This document shows positions 1-8,287 of a stretch of DNA of 64,000 bases, one piece after another (within the stretch, counting starts at the first letter, position 1; each line of letters opens with the position of its first letter). Location: contig NZ_PIPJ01000001.1 of the NCBI RefSeq assembly GCF_003987135.1, forward strand, positions 558,001-622,000, given 5' to 3'. The position numbers and the translations under genes were made by a program. The notes beneath the pieces are model-generated. The model saw only the letters and a program-made list of their open reading frames with translations, was not told where the DNA came from and searched no databases. This DNA is from Aliidiomarina iranensis (GTDB taxonomy: Bacteria; Pseudomonadota; Gammaproteobacteria; Enterobacterales; Alteromonadaceae).

Positions 1-990
1 AAGAAAGGCCAGGTATTGCAAGAGGGTATTAACGAATTAGGCGCTATGGCTTCGTTTGTGGCGGCAGGTACCAGCTACTCCACCAACAACGAACCTATGA
101 TTCCGGTTTATATCTACTATTCAATGTTCGGTTTCCAACGGGTAGGTGATTTAGTTTGGGCTGCAGGCGATAGCCAAACTCGTGGTTTCCTAGTAGGCGG
201 CACGGCAGGCCGAACCACGCTCAATGGCGAAGGCTTACAGCATCAGGATGGCCATAGCTTATTGCACTTCGGCACGGTGCCAAATTGTGTAAGTTATGAT
301 CCAACTTACGGTTACGAAGTGGCGGTTATCGTACAAGATGGCTTACGCCGTATGTTCGCTGAGCAAGAAAATGTTTTCTATTACATCACCGTAATGAACG
401 AAAACTATAAACAACCAGAAATCGCTGAGGGCGTGGAAGAAGGTATTCTCCGCGGCATTTATAAGTTAGATGAAGTTAAAGCGAAAAAAGCGAAAGCAAA
501 AGTGCGTTTGCTTGGCTCTGGTACCATTTTGCAGCAAGTGCGCAAAGCGGCTACTGTGTTAGCCGATAAATATGATATCGATGCGAGCGTATTCAGTGCT
601 ACTTCATTTAACGAACTTGCCCGCGATGGTTTGGATGTAGAACGTTACAACATGCTGAATCCAACCAAGAAAGAGAAAAAAGCCTTCATTACTTCTGTGC
701 TTGAGAAAGAAGAAGGCCCAGTAATTGCAGCCACCGATTATATGAAGCTTTATGCGGATCAAGTGCGTGCCTGGGTGCCGGGTAGTTACCGTGTGTTGGG
801 TACCGATGGTTTCGGCCGCTCGGATAGCCGCGAAAACTTACGCCGTCATTTTGAAGTGAATGCCGATTATATTGTGGTAGCTGCACTCAGTGATTTGGCG
901 AAAGCAGGGGATATCGATAAAAAAGTAGTGGCGCAAGCCATCAAAGATTTCGGTATCGATGTTGATAAATTAAACCCACTCTACGCATAA
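1..990 (+). CDS. aceE: Pyruvate dehydrogenase E1 component (AceE), C-terminal part
   Basis: C-terminal third of the homodimeric pyruvate dehydrogenase E1 subunit, which decarboxylates pyruvate with thiamine diphosphate and passes the acetyl group to the lipoyl arms of E2. The frame is open from the first base, so the 5' end lies outside the window; about 330 residues remain of a family usually near 890. [21 protein letters not shown] and [15 protein letters not shown] match the enterobacterial protein closely. aceF begins 7 bp after the stop with ggag at 991-994, and lpd follows, so this is the first gene of an aceE-aceF-lpd operon that ends at the hairpin at 4386-4425. Cut by the window edge; there is no sign of damage. 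Confidence 0.96.
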   Translation, partial: KKGQVLQEGINELGAMASFVAAGTSYSTNNEPMIPVYIYYSMFGFQRVGDLVWAAGDSQTRGFLVGGTAGRTTLNGEGLQHQDGHSLLHFGTVPNCVSYDPTYGYEVAVIVQDGLRRMFAEQENVFYYITVMNENYKQPEIAEGVEEGILRGIYKLDEVKAKKAKAKVRLLGSGTILQQVRKAATVLADKYDIDASVFSATSFNELARDGLDVERYNMLNPTKKEKKAFITSVLEKEEGPVIAATDYMKLYADQVRAWVPGSYRVLGTDGFGRSDSRENLRRHFEVNADYIVVAALSDLAKAGDIDKKVVAQAIKDFGIDVDKLNPLYA

Positions 991-997
991 GGAGAAC

Positions 998-2791
998 ATG
1001 ATGGCAGATGCAAAAGAAGTTCTAGTTCCCGATGTAGGTGGGGAGAGCGTTGAAGTTATCGAGGTGTTGGTAAGTGAAGGCGATAGCATTGATGCAGAAG
1101 AATCACTGGTAACTGTTGAGAGTGATAAAGCCTCAATGGATATCCCTGCGCCTTTTGCTGGCAAGGTAAAAAGCCTGAAGGTAAAAGTTGGTGATAAAAT
1201 TAGTGAAGGCGATTTGCTGGCGCTGATGGAAGCGGCTGATGATGGGGATGACGATTCTGGCGATGATTCTGAAGAGAAATCATCAGAAGAAGAGGAAAAA
1301 TCTGCTGATAAAAATGAAGCGGATGAGAGCAAAGAAGATTCTAGCGAGGAAAAAGATACCTCGAGTGAATCGAAAAACGATGATTCGAAATCTGAAAGTA
1401 AGAAAAAATCTTCTGGTGGCACCGAAACCATCGAAGTGAATGTGCCCGATATCGGTGAAGAGGGTGAAGTTGAAGTTATCGAGGTTCTCGTTGCTGAAGG
1501 TGATGAAATCTCCGAAGAAGATGGCTTGATTACCCTAGAAACCGATAAAGCCACGATGGATGTGCCCAGCCCGAAAGCCGGTAAAGTAAAAAGCTTGAAA
1601 GTGAAAGTTGGCGATAAGGTGAAAGAAGGCTCGCTTGTGCTTGAGCTGGAAATTGCCGGCGAAGATGAGGGCGAAGAAGCTTCTGAGAGCGAATCTAAGC
1701 AGGAAGAGAAGCGAGAATCTAAGCAGGAAGATAAGAAAGAAGAAAGTAGCTCTTCTAGCTCTGAATCATCTAGCTCCGAATCTTCTAGTAATGAAAGCAA
1801 AGATTCCGGCCGTAAAGAGCCCCCAGTTCCTGATCACCCCCTTGGCCGCAAAGGTAAAGACGATGCTCTAGTGCATGCTTCACCTGCCGTGCGCCGGGTA
1901 GCACGTGAGTTTGGTGTTGATCTTAGCAAGGTAAGCGGCAGTGGCCCGAAAAACCGCGTATTGAAAGAAGATGTGCAAGAGTTTGTGAAATATGAACTTT
2001 CACGGCCGAAAGCTTCTTCTGCACCGGCTTCAGGTGGTGAGGGTGGCTTACAAGTAATTGCCCAGCCGAAAGTTGATTTCAGCAAATTTGGTGAAATTGA
2101 AGAAGTAGAAATGTCCCGCATTCAGCGTTTATCGGGGCCGAACCTGCATCGCAACTGGGTAACTATTCCTCATGTTACGCAGTTTGATGAAGCGGACATC
2201 ACCGAGCTCGAGAAATTCCGTAAAGGTGAGAACGAGCAGCTGGCGAAGAAAAAAGCCGATGTGAAGTTCACACCGCTGGTATTTATCATGAAAGCGGTGG
2301 CCAAAGCGCTGGCAGAATTCCCAGAGTTCAATTCTTCGTTGCACGAAGATGGCGAGCACTTAATTCTGAAGAAATATATCAATATCGGTATTGCCGTAGA
2401 TACGCCAAAAGGCTTGGTAGTGCCAGTTATCCGTGATGTGGATAAGAAGGGCATTGTTGAGCTTTCCCGCGATTTGGCCGATGTAAGCGCGCGCGCTCGC
2501 GATGGCAAGCTAAAATCTGCCGATATGCAGGGCGGCTGTTTCTCAATTTCAAGCCTAGGTGGCATTGGTGGTACCGCGTTTACGCCTATCGTTAATGCGC
2601 CAGAAGTAGCTATTCTCGGCGTATCGAAAAGCGATATGAAACCGGTATGGAACGGCAAAGAGTTTGAACCACGGTTAATGCTGCCACTGAGCCTTTCCTA
2701 TGATCACCGGGTAATTGATGGTGCATTAGCGGCGCGGTTCTCGGTGTATTTGGCCGGTGTGCTTTCCGATATCCGGAAAATTATACTCTAA
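998..2791 (+). CDS. aceF: Dihydrolipoamide acetyltransferase, E2 of pyruvate dehydrogenase
   Basis: E2 core of the pyruvate dehydrogenase complex; it transfers acetyl from lipoamide to CoA. Two lipoyl domains are visible: about residues 5-78 with lipoyl Lys44 in ESDKASM, and about 145-220 with Lys184 in ETDKATM. An E3-binding domain follows near residue 290 ([16 protein letters not shown]), then the catalytic domain with the HxxxDG motif (DHRVIDG, His about 570). The E. coli protein has three lipoyl domains. The linkers are unusual: instead of Ala/Pro-rich stretches they are long Ser/Glu/Asp/Lys tracts (about residues 80-140 and 225-275). Two ATG codons are adjacent (998 and 1001); ggag at 991-994 serves either. 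A long open frame antisense to the linkers is an artefact of this composition. Confidence 0.96.
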   Translation: MMADAKEVLVPDVGGESVEVIEVLVSEGDSIDAEESLVTVESDKASMDIPAPFAGKVKSLKVKVGDKISEGDLLALMEAADDGDDDSGDDSEEKSSEEEEKSADKNEADESKEDSSEEKDTSSESKNDDSKSESKKKSSGGTETIEVNVPDIGEEGEVEVIEVLVAEGDEISEEDGLITLETDKATMDVPSPKAGKVKSLKVKVGDKVKEGSLVLELEIAGEDEGEEASESESKQEEKRESKQEDKKEESSSSSSESSSSESSSNESKDSGRKEPPVPDHPLGRKGKDDALVHASPAVRRVAREFGVDLSKVSGSGPKNRVLKEDVQEFVKYELSRPKASSAPASGGEGGLQVIAQPKVDFSKFGEIEEVEMSRIQRLSGPNLHRNWVTIPHVTQFDEADITELEKFRKGENEQLAKKKADVKFTPLVFIMKAVAKALAEFPEFNSSLHEDGEHLILKKYINIGIAVDTPKGLVVPVIRDVDKKGIVELSRDLADVSARARDGKLKSADMQGGCFSISSLGGIGGTAFTPIVNAPEVAILGVSKSDMKPVWNGKEFEPRLMLPLSLSYDHRVIDGALAARFSVYLAGVLSDIRKIIL

Positions 2792-2893
2792 ACAAGACGT
2801 ACCGAGGATTTCTCGGTACAATACTGCGCAAATTTGAGCGCGAATTTGAATTTTATTTTTGGCGCAGCAGTTAGCGAACAAATAGGGGTTATC

Positions 2894-4318
2894 ATGAGCA
2901 ACGAAATTAAAACACAGGTTGTAGTTCTTGGCGGAGGCCCAGGTGGTTATTCAGCCGCTTTCCGTGCAGCCGATTTAGGTTTGGAAGTAGTGATTGTTGA
3001 ACGGTACAACGTGTTAGGCGGTGTTTGTTTGAACGTGGGTTGTATCCCTTCAAAAGCCCTGCTGCACCTTGCTAAGCACATCGATGATGCCAAGCACTTA
3101 GGCGATGCCGGTGTTGCTTTCGGCGAGCCGAAAATTGATTTAGATAAAATTCGTGCGCACAAAGAAAAAGTAATTAGCCAGCTTACCAACGGTCTTGGCC
3201 AAATGTCGAAAATGCGCAAAGTGAAAGTAGTTACCGGTACCGGTGAATTTACCGGCGCTAACGAACTTAAAGTTTCAGGCGATGAAGAAACAGTAATTAA
3301 GTTTGATAACGCTATCATTGCTGCGGGTTCAACACCTGTTGAATTGCCATTTATTCCCCATGATGATGAGCGCATCTGGGATTCAACCGATGCCTTAGAA
3401 ATGCCGTTCATTCCAAAGAAAATGTTGCTCTTAGGCGGCGGCATCATTGGTTTAGAAATGGGTTGCGTATATAGCGCATTAGGTTCGAAGCTTGATGTAG
3501 TTGAGTTCATGGACCAACTAATTCCAGCAGCCGATAAAGATTTGATTAAAGTTTTCACAAAGAAAATGCAATCAAAGTTCGATAACATCATGTTGGAAAC
3601 GAAAGTAACTAAGGTGGAAGCTAAGAAAGATGGTATTCACGTTACTTTCGAAGGCAAAAACGCACCAGAGAAACCAGTGAAATACGATGCTGTGTTAGTA
3701 GCTGTGGGCCGCACGCCAAATGGTGGGAAAGTAGGCGCGGATAAAGCGGGCGTAAACGTTACCGATAAGGGCTTCATTGAAGTTGATAAGCAAATGCGTA
3801 CCAACGTTGATAATATTTTTGCTATCGGCGATTTAGTGGGGCAGCCAATGCTTGCACACAAAGCAGTGCATGAAGGCCACGTTGCTGCAGAAGTAATTTC
3901 TGGTAAGAAACACTTCTTCGATCCGAAAGTAATTCCTTCAATTGCCTATACCGATCCAGAAGTTGCATGGGCAGGTTTAACCGAGAAAGAAGCGAAAGAG
4001 CAAGATATCGCCATTGAAACTGCCGTGTTCCCATGGTCGGCTTCTGGCCGTGCCATTGCTTCTGGCGCAACAGATGGTTTCACTAAGCTGATTTTCGATA
4101 AAGAAAGCCACCGTATTCTTGGCGGCGCTATTGTAGGCTCGCACGCAGGTGAGCTACTCGGCGAAATTTGCTTGGCTATCGAAATGGGTGCCGATGCCGA
4201 AGACATCGCACTCACCGTGCACGCTCACCCAACACTGCATGAATCAGTTGGCTTGGCTGCAGAAGTAATGGAAGGCTCTATTACGGATATGCCAAATAAG
4301 AAAGCGAAGAAGAAGTAG
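2894..4318 (+). CDS. lpd: Dihydrolipoamide dehydrogenase (E3)
   Basis: FAD-dependent E3 shared by the pyruvate and 2-oxoglutarate dehydrogenase complexes; it reoxidises dihydrolipoamide with NAD+. The 474 residues start MSNEIKTQVVVLGGG, a close match to E. coli Lpd, with a dinucleotide-binding GGGPGG, the redox disulfide Cys45-Cys50 (GGVCLNVGCIPSK), a second Rossmann motif LGGGIIGLEMG and the C-terminal catalytic His in AHPTLHE. The frame is open upstream to 2834, but the start at 2894 fits the family N-terminus and has gggg at 2884-2887. It is the last gene of the ace operon, 102 bp after aceF. Duplicate lpd genes occur in some relatives; this copy belongs to the pyruvate dehydrogenase operon by position. 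Confidence 0.96.
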   Translation: MSNEIKTQVVVLGGGPGGYSAAFRAADLGLEVVIVERYNVLGGVCLNVGCIPSKALLHLAKHIDDAKHLGDAGVAFGEPKIDLDKIRAHKEKVISQLTNGLGQMSKMRKVKVVTGTGEFTGANELKVSGDEETVIKFDNAIIAAGSTPVELPFIPHDDERIWDSTDALEMPFIPKKMLLLGGGIIGLEMGCVYSALGSKLDVVEFMDQLIPAADKDLIKVFTKKMQSKFDNIMLETKVTKVEAKKDGIHVTFEGKNAPEKPVKYDAVLVAVGRTPNGGKVGADKAGVNVTDKGFIEVDKQMRTNVDNIFAIGDLVGQPMLAHKAVHEGHVAAEVISGKKHFFDPKVIPSIAYTDPEVAWAGLTEKEAKEQDIAIETAVFPWSASGRAIASGATDGFTKLIFDKESHRILGGAIVGSHAGELLGEICLAIEMGADAEDIALTVHAHPTLHESVGLAAEVMEGSITDMPNKKAKKK

Positions 4319-4385
4319 TTTTCTAGCTTTTAACGAAAATAAAAAGCTGCGGAAGGTAAATGCCAATGCCGTGGCTAGAAAAATA

Positions 4386-4425
4386 GGCCTAACCTGGTGC
4401 AAACCTTGTTAGGCCATTTTTATTG
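4386..4425 (+). terminator. Rho-independent terminator of the aceEF-lpd operon
   Basis: GGCCTAAC (4386-4393) and GTTAGGCC (4408-4415) form an 8-bp stem followed by ATTTTTATT. It lies about 70 bp after the lpd stop. Confidence 0.8.
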
Positions 4426-4727
4426 CTACGGCACCCGTTTGTAGCGCTATTCGCGCATGCACAATTAGCCGCAACTCAATTCTCGTTATCAACTTGCCTC
4501 CCCGCAAAAAAAGCCGTAATGTTAAATGCTTGTAGATTAAACAAATCAGATAATGAGCATCGATGCCCGAAGTAATGCGCACGCACATTATCTGCAATCA
4601 ATAAGCCCGCTCACTTTCACATCGAAAAATACAGGGGCGAATCTCATTTTATTAATTAATTTCAATATCTTGTGTGTTTTAGTGCTTAGCCATGCGCTGT
4701 AAAGTGTGCGGGCTTTAGATATAAATG
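4426..4727. other. Spacer between the ace operon and the cassette array; no gene seen
   Basis: AT-rich stretch with no convincing coding frame, Shine-Dalgarno or hairpin. It separates the conserved core operon from the cassette island. It is where an integron attachment site (attI) would be expected if this were the integrase-proximal end, but no integrase fragment is recognisable on either strand. Confidence 0.5.
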
Positions 4728-5052
4728 TTAAGTCGCTCGGCCCTTTCAGTTCTGAGAGGGCGGAGCCAGGTCAGAAGTAACTGCCATTTGCTGGCAGTCC
4801 GGCATCAGGGATCGTGCCGTTCCTATCTCGGCAGTTTCGTTCCTTGTGCCTTTAATGAATTTTGTGGCGTAGCAGGTCTTGCGCATTCTGCATGGCTTGC
4901 CACAATCGGGTTATTGGGGGCATCCAGCCGTGTCGTTCTATCGGGTGCCATGTTTAGGGTTGGGCTCGCGTTCGCTCGCAACGTGCCAGTAGCTGGCTAT
5001 GAGCGTCGCTTGCTTAACCAGGTGAAGCACGCGACAAGCGCGTGTTCACGGC
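4728..5052 (+). mobile_element. Putative gene-less integron cassette
   Basis: The segment begins after the G of GTTAAGTCG (4727) and ends at the core site G^TTATAAGCC (5053). Its attC candidate at 5012-5059 begins GCTTAAC; the last six of these bases pair with the GTTAAG at its start, a weaker match than in the next three cassettes. The only long frame (4725-5066) runs through both boundaries, is rich in Ser, Arg and Cys without domain character, and has no ribosome binding site, so I do not call a gene. Cassettes lacking an ORF are common in chromosomal integrons. Confidence 0.45.
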
Positions 5053-5059
5053 GTTATAA
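5012..5059 (+). repeat. attC-like site, short form
   Basis: R''-like GCTTAAC (5012-5018) matches the attC consensus RYYYAAC. GTGAAGCACGCG and CGCGTGTTCAC then form a hairpin with one unpaired base, the kind of extrahelical base that sets attC strand choice. The site ends in the core G^TTATAAG (5053-5060), which starts the next cassette. Confidence 0.6.
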
Positions 5060-5075
5060 GCCATAGGAAAGATCG

Positions 5076-5426
5076 GTGTCCAAATCGTTAATAGGCAAAC
5101 TCGATGTACTCAGCGTTTTTATTGCGTGGTTTTTGCTGCTCGCATTCCTTATCGCGCTGTGTTACGGCAAGTTATTCGCTCCACCGGAGGCTAGTGCGAG
5201 TCATTTGGTATACATCTTCGGTGCTTTTCTTGGCGCTTTAGTTGTACATATTGTGTTGGCATTGTTTAATCGTTGCCCTCACTGCAATAAGTGTTTAACC
5301 GTTCAAGGGTTTAAACCGCCACACCCAGCGTCAAGCGGTGATTGGACAAAAGTGGTTTGGCATTGGTTCTCTGGTTCTATAGTCTGTATTCATTGTGGGC
5401 AACGGGTAAATACAAATGGCTTATAA
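5076..5426 (+). CDS. Cassette-borne zinc-ribbon membrane protein, hypothetical
   Basis: A 116-residue protein of unknown function. Two hydrophobic segments (about residues 10-30 and 42-66) suggest it sits in the inner membrane. Pairs CPHC and CIHC in the second half could bind one zinc. The start is a GTG 22 bp inside the cassette, which begins at 5054; the spacing is typical for cassette genes, but the ribosome binding site is weak. The stop codon TAA (5424-5426) lies inside the first attC repeat GGCTTATAAC (5418-5427), so the recombination site supplies the end of the gene. I recognise no family; small membrane proteins of this kind are frequent integron passengers. Confidence 0.7.
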   Translation: MSKSLIGKLDVLSVFIAWFLLLAFLIALCYGKLFAPPEASASHLVYIFGAFLGALVVHIVLALFNRCPHCNKCLTVQGFKPPHPASSGDWTKVVWHWFSGSIVCIHCGQRVNTNGL

Positions 5427-5519
5427 CAAGTTGCTTAATTTCGTTCCGGCCACAAAAAGCGTGGCCTCCACTGGACTGCCTACGCTACGCTGCGGCAGCC
5501 AATTAGCAAAGCGTTATGA
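5418..5519 (+). repeat. attC site A, closing the cassette 5054-5513
   Basis: It starts with GGCTTATAAC (5418-5427), the exact reverse complement of the first bases of its own cassette (GTTATAAGCC at 5053-5062), and ends in the core G^TTATGAG (5513-5519). Between them lie nested inverted repeats: TTGCTTAATT with AATTAGCAA, GGCCAC with GTGGCC, and CTGCC with GGCAG. About 100 bp long. It is almost identical to the site at 6418-6519. Confidence 0.88.
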
Positions 5520-5531
5520 GATACCAGCATC

Positions 5532-5948
5532 ATGATGAAGCACACTTTTAAAGCCCTGCTTTTTATGATTTCCGGCTGTGCATTCGCGGAAGGGCTACCA
5601 ACAAATACAGAAGTGACGCCTGAGAATGCAGAAGCGTATTCTATCGAGTTGAATCAGATCGACTCTGGAAGCCCAGAAATCGATTTATATCAACTTGAAT
5701 TCTCAGGTCAGCTTAACGAGTGCCCAGCGGGCCGAGTTCAAACATTTCTTTTCGATGGCGAAAATCAAATTTCAGGCTCCTCCATGGACTATAAGGTTGG
5801 AAGCTCGGAACCAAGTGTGCTACTTCACATGCCTGCATCGGGCTATGACATGGCGATTACTCTCCAATACTGTTGTTCGTCTGGATTATCTCCGGGGTGC
5901 AAGAGATCGCTTTCCATTGCGTCGGTCAAGGCTTTTGCAGCGGAATGA
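5532..5948 (+). CDS. Cassette-borne secreted protein, hypothetical
   Basis: A 138-residue protein with a signal peptide of about 19 residues (MMKHTFKALLFMISGCAFA, cut before EGLP), so it is likely periplasmic or secreted. The mature part is acidic and beta-rich in appearance, with four cysteines (one near the middle, then a CC pair and a further Cys near the C-terminus) that could form disulfides. Two ATG codons stand together at 5532 and 5535. The gene fills the cassette that starts at 5514; its stop is 5 bp before the attC at 5954. Function unknown; no family recognised. Confidence 0.7.
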   Translation: MMKHTFKALLFMISGCAFAEGLPTNTEVTPENAEAYSIELNQIDSGSPEIDLYQLEFSGQLNECPAGRVQTFLFDGENQISGSSMDYKVGSSEPSVLLHMPASGYDMAITLQYCCSSGLSPGCKRSLSIASVKAFAAE

Positions 5949-5953
5949 AGGCC

Positions 5954-6039
5954 GCTCATAACAATCGCAGGCACAGCGACGGCTTTTTCATTTCGGCTTC
6001 GCCTCCATTACAAAGCCACGCGTGCTGTGGGCGTTATGT
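5954..6039 (+). repeat. attC site B, closing the cassette 5514-6033
   Basis: GCTCATAAC (5954-5962) is complementary to the start of its cassette (GTTATGAG, 5513-5520). The site ends in the core G^TTATGTGC (6033-6041). About 86 bp, with an imperfect internal palindrome (GGCTTTTTCATTTCGGC, then AAAGCCACGCG). Its internal sequence differs from site A. Confidence 0.85.
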
Positions 6040-6063
6040 GCTCAAGTTAATATCGGAGATTTG

Positions 6064-6417
6064 ATGAAATATTTAATTTTACCAATGATTTTTCTTTTAA
6101 CTGCATGTGCAAGCACTTCCAAAGAGCCTCAAAGTGTCGAGTTAGCCGGCAGAGTCTTGAGCTCTTATGTAAGTACGCCGTCAGGTATGCTCAAAGGCAA
6201 CATTCTCCTTGTGAGCGATCCTCGTTCGATAGGGAAAATCGAAGCTGTTGGAAATGGGAACTCAACTAAATTATTTTTAGAACACGCCGACGCGAGTGTT
6301 TTAAGTGAGTTTGCTGGTAAGCAAGTTACTGTGATTGGAGAGCTTGAATTAAATCGTTTGGAAGCGTTTCGTACCGATTTTATTCTTAACGTCACAAAGA
6401 TAGTTGAGCAGCCGTGA
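6064..6417 (+). CDS. Cassette-borne lipoprotein, hypothetical
   Basis: A 117-residue predicted lipoprotein. MKYLILPMIFLLTACAS has a lipobox (LTAC, Cys at residue 15). The mature part looks like a small beta-rich (OB-like) domain: AGRVLSSYVSTPSG, then AGKQVTVIGELELN near the end, a pattern seen in small periplasmic binding domains, but I cannot assign a family. I chose the ATG at 6064 because it follows GGAG (6055-6058) and gives the lipoprotein signal directly. The stop is immediately followed by the attC start at 6418. Anchored by lipid in the inner or outer membrane; the residues after Cys (Ala-Ser) do not suggest inner-membrane retention. Confidence 0.72.
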   Translation: MKYLILPMIFLLTACASTSKEPQSVELAGRVLSSYVSTPSGMLKGNILLVSDPRSIGKIEAVGNGNSTKLFLEHADASVLSEFAGKQVTVIGELELNRLEAFRTDFILNVTKIVEQP

Positions 6418-6519
6418 GGCACATAACAAATTGCTTAATTTCGTTCCGGCCACAAAGAGCGTGGCCTCCACTGGACAGCCTACGCTGCGCTGCGGCAGCC
6501 AATTAGCAAAGCGTTGGTA
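6418..6519 (+). repeat. attC site C, closing the cassette 6034-6513
   Basis: GGCACATAAC (6418-6427) is complementary to GTTATGTGC at its cassette start (6033-6041). The site ends in the core G^TTGGTATG (6513-6520). Over about 90 bp it differs from site A at only four positions (apart from the terminal repeats), the sign of a shared lineage. Confidence 0.88.
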
Positions 6520-6845
6520 TGATTCCCTTTGTCAACTCTGAACGCGTGCAGCCCTGGCACTTTTTCAGCCATAATCAGTTCTTTCTATTCTCAAGTAAAT
6601 TGAGCTAACGCACCAGATGAGGCAGTAATGTCGTCGGTTGCTATGCTGGTATCCGTGGATTATTTATCTTGCGATAAACAGCGCCTACCTTACTCACTCC
6701 GCCGTAGCACCTTCTCATCAGTCTATGCTCGTGGGTCAATAACGAATTAGGTTATTGCCATCATAACGCCGTCGTGGGTTGTGCCACGTCCGCGGCCTGA
6801 TCCGAATGCGTTAGCTCAAACCCGTTTATCATGCGGGTACCCGAC
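6520..6845. other. Orphan cassette segment with a 13-bp inverted repeat; no gene
   Basis: No coding frame is convincing. The stretch contains a perfect 13-bp inverted repeat, TTGAGCTAACGCA at 6600-6612 and TGCGTTAGCTCAA at 6807-6819, each with a GCTAAC/GTTAGC core like that of attC. Inside it, ATAACGCC near 6771 is another possible attC arm. The cassette that begins at 6514 (TTGGTATG) has no matching ATACCAAC downstream, so its attC has been lost or replaced. The broken transposase begins at the right-hand edge. Confidence 0.45.
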
Positions 6846-7529
6846 TTAATCGAAGTTTTGGATTAACCGACGCGCTCTGGCATTGCCGCACTTGGTTATT
6901 GCACCTAAACGGCGCTTACCGCCGGAGGAGTGCTCGCCGGGAACTAAGCCGAGATAAGCCATCAGCTTTCTGGGGTGGTCGAAACGCTGTAAATCCCCAA
7001 GCTCGGCAATCACGCCGACAGCGACCAGTAGTCTGACACCGCGCATGGCCTGAACCGCCTTTACAACGGGATAATACCGCCACTGATAAACATGGTGGGT
7101 CAGTTCATTATCCAGTCGCTCCAGTCTCCGGATACGCTCCTCAACGGTTTGGAGCTGCTCTTGTAGAACAATTTGCTGAGCCGGGTGAGGTAATATCATT
7201 TCGGTCAGCCAGCGTAAATGCTTTTTTGACCAGTTGGCCGTGCCCTCATGATTAATATTGTTTCTGAGCAGCAGAGCTTTCAGTTGGTACTTCGCGTCCT
7301 TTAAGTCTTTCATCGCCGTTTCGCGAGCCCGGGATAAATCACGCACGGCTTCATAAACCACATGCAACGTGGCGCCGGGATACTTGGATTAAAACTGTCG
7401 TATCAGCTTTTTCAGACTGACTTTGGACGACGGGATACGACCATAATGGACGGGCGCGGCTCCTCGTTGCTCTTCACAATAGGCGACTTCGTTAAACTCT
7501 TTATGAGTATCCAACCCAAGAAAAATCAT
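6846..7529 (-). pseudogene. IS110-family transposase, broken by deletion and stop
   Basis: Remnant of a DEDD transposase of the IS110/IS1111 group. Reading from the ATG at 7529, MIFLGLDTHKEF carries the first catalytic Asp and VYEA the catalytic Glu. A TAA interrupts the frame before SKYPGATLH. The sequence then jumps from VYEA straight to VRDLSRARE, so about 60 residues that should include the DKRDA-type Asp residues are deleted. The C-terminal transposase_20 part is readable ([18 protein letters not shown], then [20 protein letters not shown], where the nucleophilic Ser would lie) but ends early at LIQNFD in place of the usual further 40-50 residues. IS1111 relatives are known to insert into attC sites, which fits the position inside a cassette array. 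Confidence 0.85.
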
Positions 7530-7717
7530 GCTATGTTTGTTTATGCTAGCCTCCAAATGATTTAGTCTTGAACAAACTAATTATGGCACTGGCTTTTAGC
7601 TAACCCAGGAAAATGCGGAGGCTAGCATTTGGCAGGGAGTCATTGTGTCTATGCTTCTTGACCGCACCTGTTAACTGGTGCTATTAATAGTGCCAAATCG
7701 TTGACGAGGTAATCACT
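7530..7717. promoter_or_regulatory. Non-coding end of the IS110 remnant and promoter region of the toxin-antitoxin pair
   Basis: GCTAGCCTCC (7545-7554) and GGAGGCTAGC (7617-7626) form a perfect 10-bp inverted repeat around a 62-bp loop just upstream of the transposase start. IS110 elements carry their bridge RNA in this position, so a remnant of that locus is possible. Closer to the antitoxin, the 10-bp palindrome CTATTAATAG (7681-7690), flanked by GGTG and TGCC, is a plausible operator for autorepression. GAGG at 7706-7709 is the antitoxin ribosome binding site. Confidence 0.4.
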
Positions 7718-7987
7718 ATGCAAGTGAAATTTTCCGAGGATGTCATTCCTCTATCAGATCTGAAGATCAATCCAGGAAAGGTGGTTGGCCGAGCACAGGA
7801 CACGCATCGCCCAATCCTGCTTACAAGTCGTGGCCGTGGCATAGCTGTGGTTCAGGGGCTCGAGGATTATGAGAAAACCGCAGAGGAATTGCGGTTTGTA
7901 AAGGCGGTGGCGCAGGGGCTAATGGATGTCCGCGAATGCAACACCGTATCGTTGGAGGACGCCAAGAGAACGTTGGGCATCAAGTAA
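7718..7987 (+). CDS. Phd/YefM-family antitoxin
   Basis: An 89-residue antitoxin of the Phd/YefM type. The N-terminal half (VIPLSDLKINPGKVVGRAQ, then RPILLTSRGRGIAVVQGLEDYEK) has the family pattern: a dimerising, DNA-binding domain ending in the xxLEDYE motif. The acidic C-terminal tail would wrap around the toxin. The toxin gene starts directly after the stop codon with no gap, as in an operon. The palindrome at 7681-7690 may be its operator. The pair forms the cassette that ends at the attC at 8279, but the expected cassette start (TTATGTTTC) is not present upstream, so the left end has probably been rearranged by the insertion element. Confidence 0.86.
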   Translation: MQVKFSEDVIPLSDLKINPGKVVGRAQDTHRPILLTSRGRGIAVVQGLEDYEKTAEELRFVKAVAQGLMDVRECNTVSLEDAKRTLGIK

Positions 7988-8287
7988 ATGGAATTACGCA
8001 TAGCACAGTCTGCTCTTGAGGACTTAAAGGCTATTCAGGAGTATTACAGAGACCAGGGCGTGCCAAATATCGGTGATGATTTCTTGGCTGCTATTTTGGA
8101 GCATTATGAGATGCTTCAAATCCACCCTGATGCAGGCCGAGTTGTTCCTGAATTCAACATGGATCATATTCGTGAACTGATTCACGCGCCATTTCGAGCT
8201 GTCTACCTCAGGCAGGATAAAGAGGTTGTACTCATACGAGTCTGGCGGAGTGAGAGGCAGCTCGAATTACCAGAAAACGAAACATAA
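7988..8287 (+). CDS. RelE/ParE-family toxin
   Basis: A 99-residue toxin of the RelE/ParE superfamily: N-terminal MELRIAQSALEDLKAIQEYYRD helix, HPDAGRVVPEF turn, then the beta-sheet core HIRELIHAPFRAVYLRQD and VVLIRVWRSERQL. Members are either ribosome-dependent mRNA endonucleases (RelE) or gyrase poisons (ParE). The sequence alone does not settle which, though the ELI...RAVY layout is the common ParE/RelE form. It starts at the base after the antitoxin stop. The TAA stop (8285-8287) lies inside the attC start GAAACATAAC (8279-8288). Toxin-antitoxin cassettes are known to stabilise large integron arrays, the probable role here. Confidence 0.86.
   Translation: MELRIAQSALEDLKAIQEYYRDQGVPNIGDDFLAAILEHYEMLQIHPDAGRVVPEFNMDHIRELIHAPFRAVYLRQDKEVVLIRVWRSERQLELPENET

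Noticed and set aside
970-1800. Long Ser-rich open frame (276 codons) on the minus strand inside aceF
   Set aside because: It mirrors the Ser/Glu/Asp-rich linkers and lipoyl domains of aceF on the other strand; no signal, domain or ribosome binding site.
4725-5066. 113-codon open frame on the plus strand
   Set aside because: It runs through a cassette boundary and an attC-like site, has no ribosome binding site, and its composition (Ser/Arg/Cys-rich) is not protein-like. I treat the stretch as a gene-less cassette.
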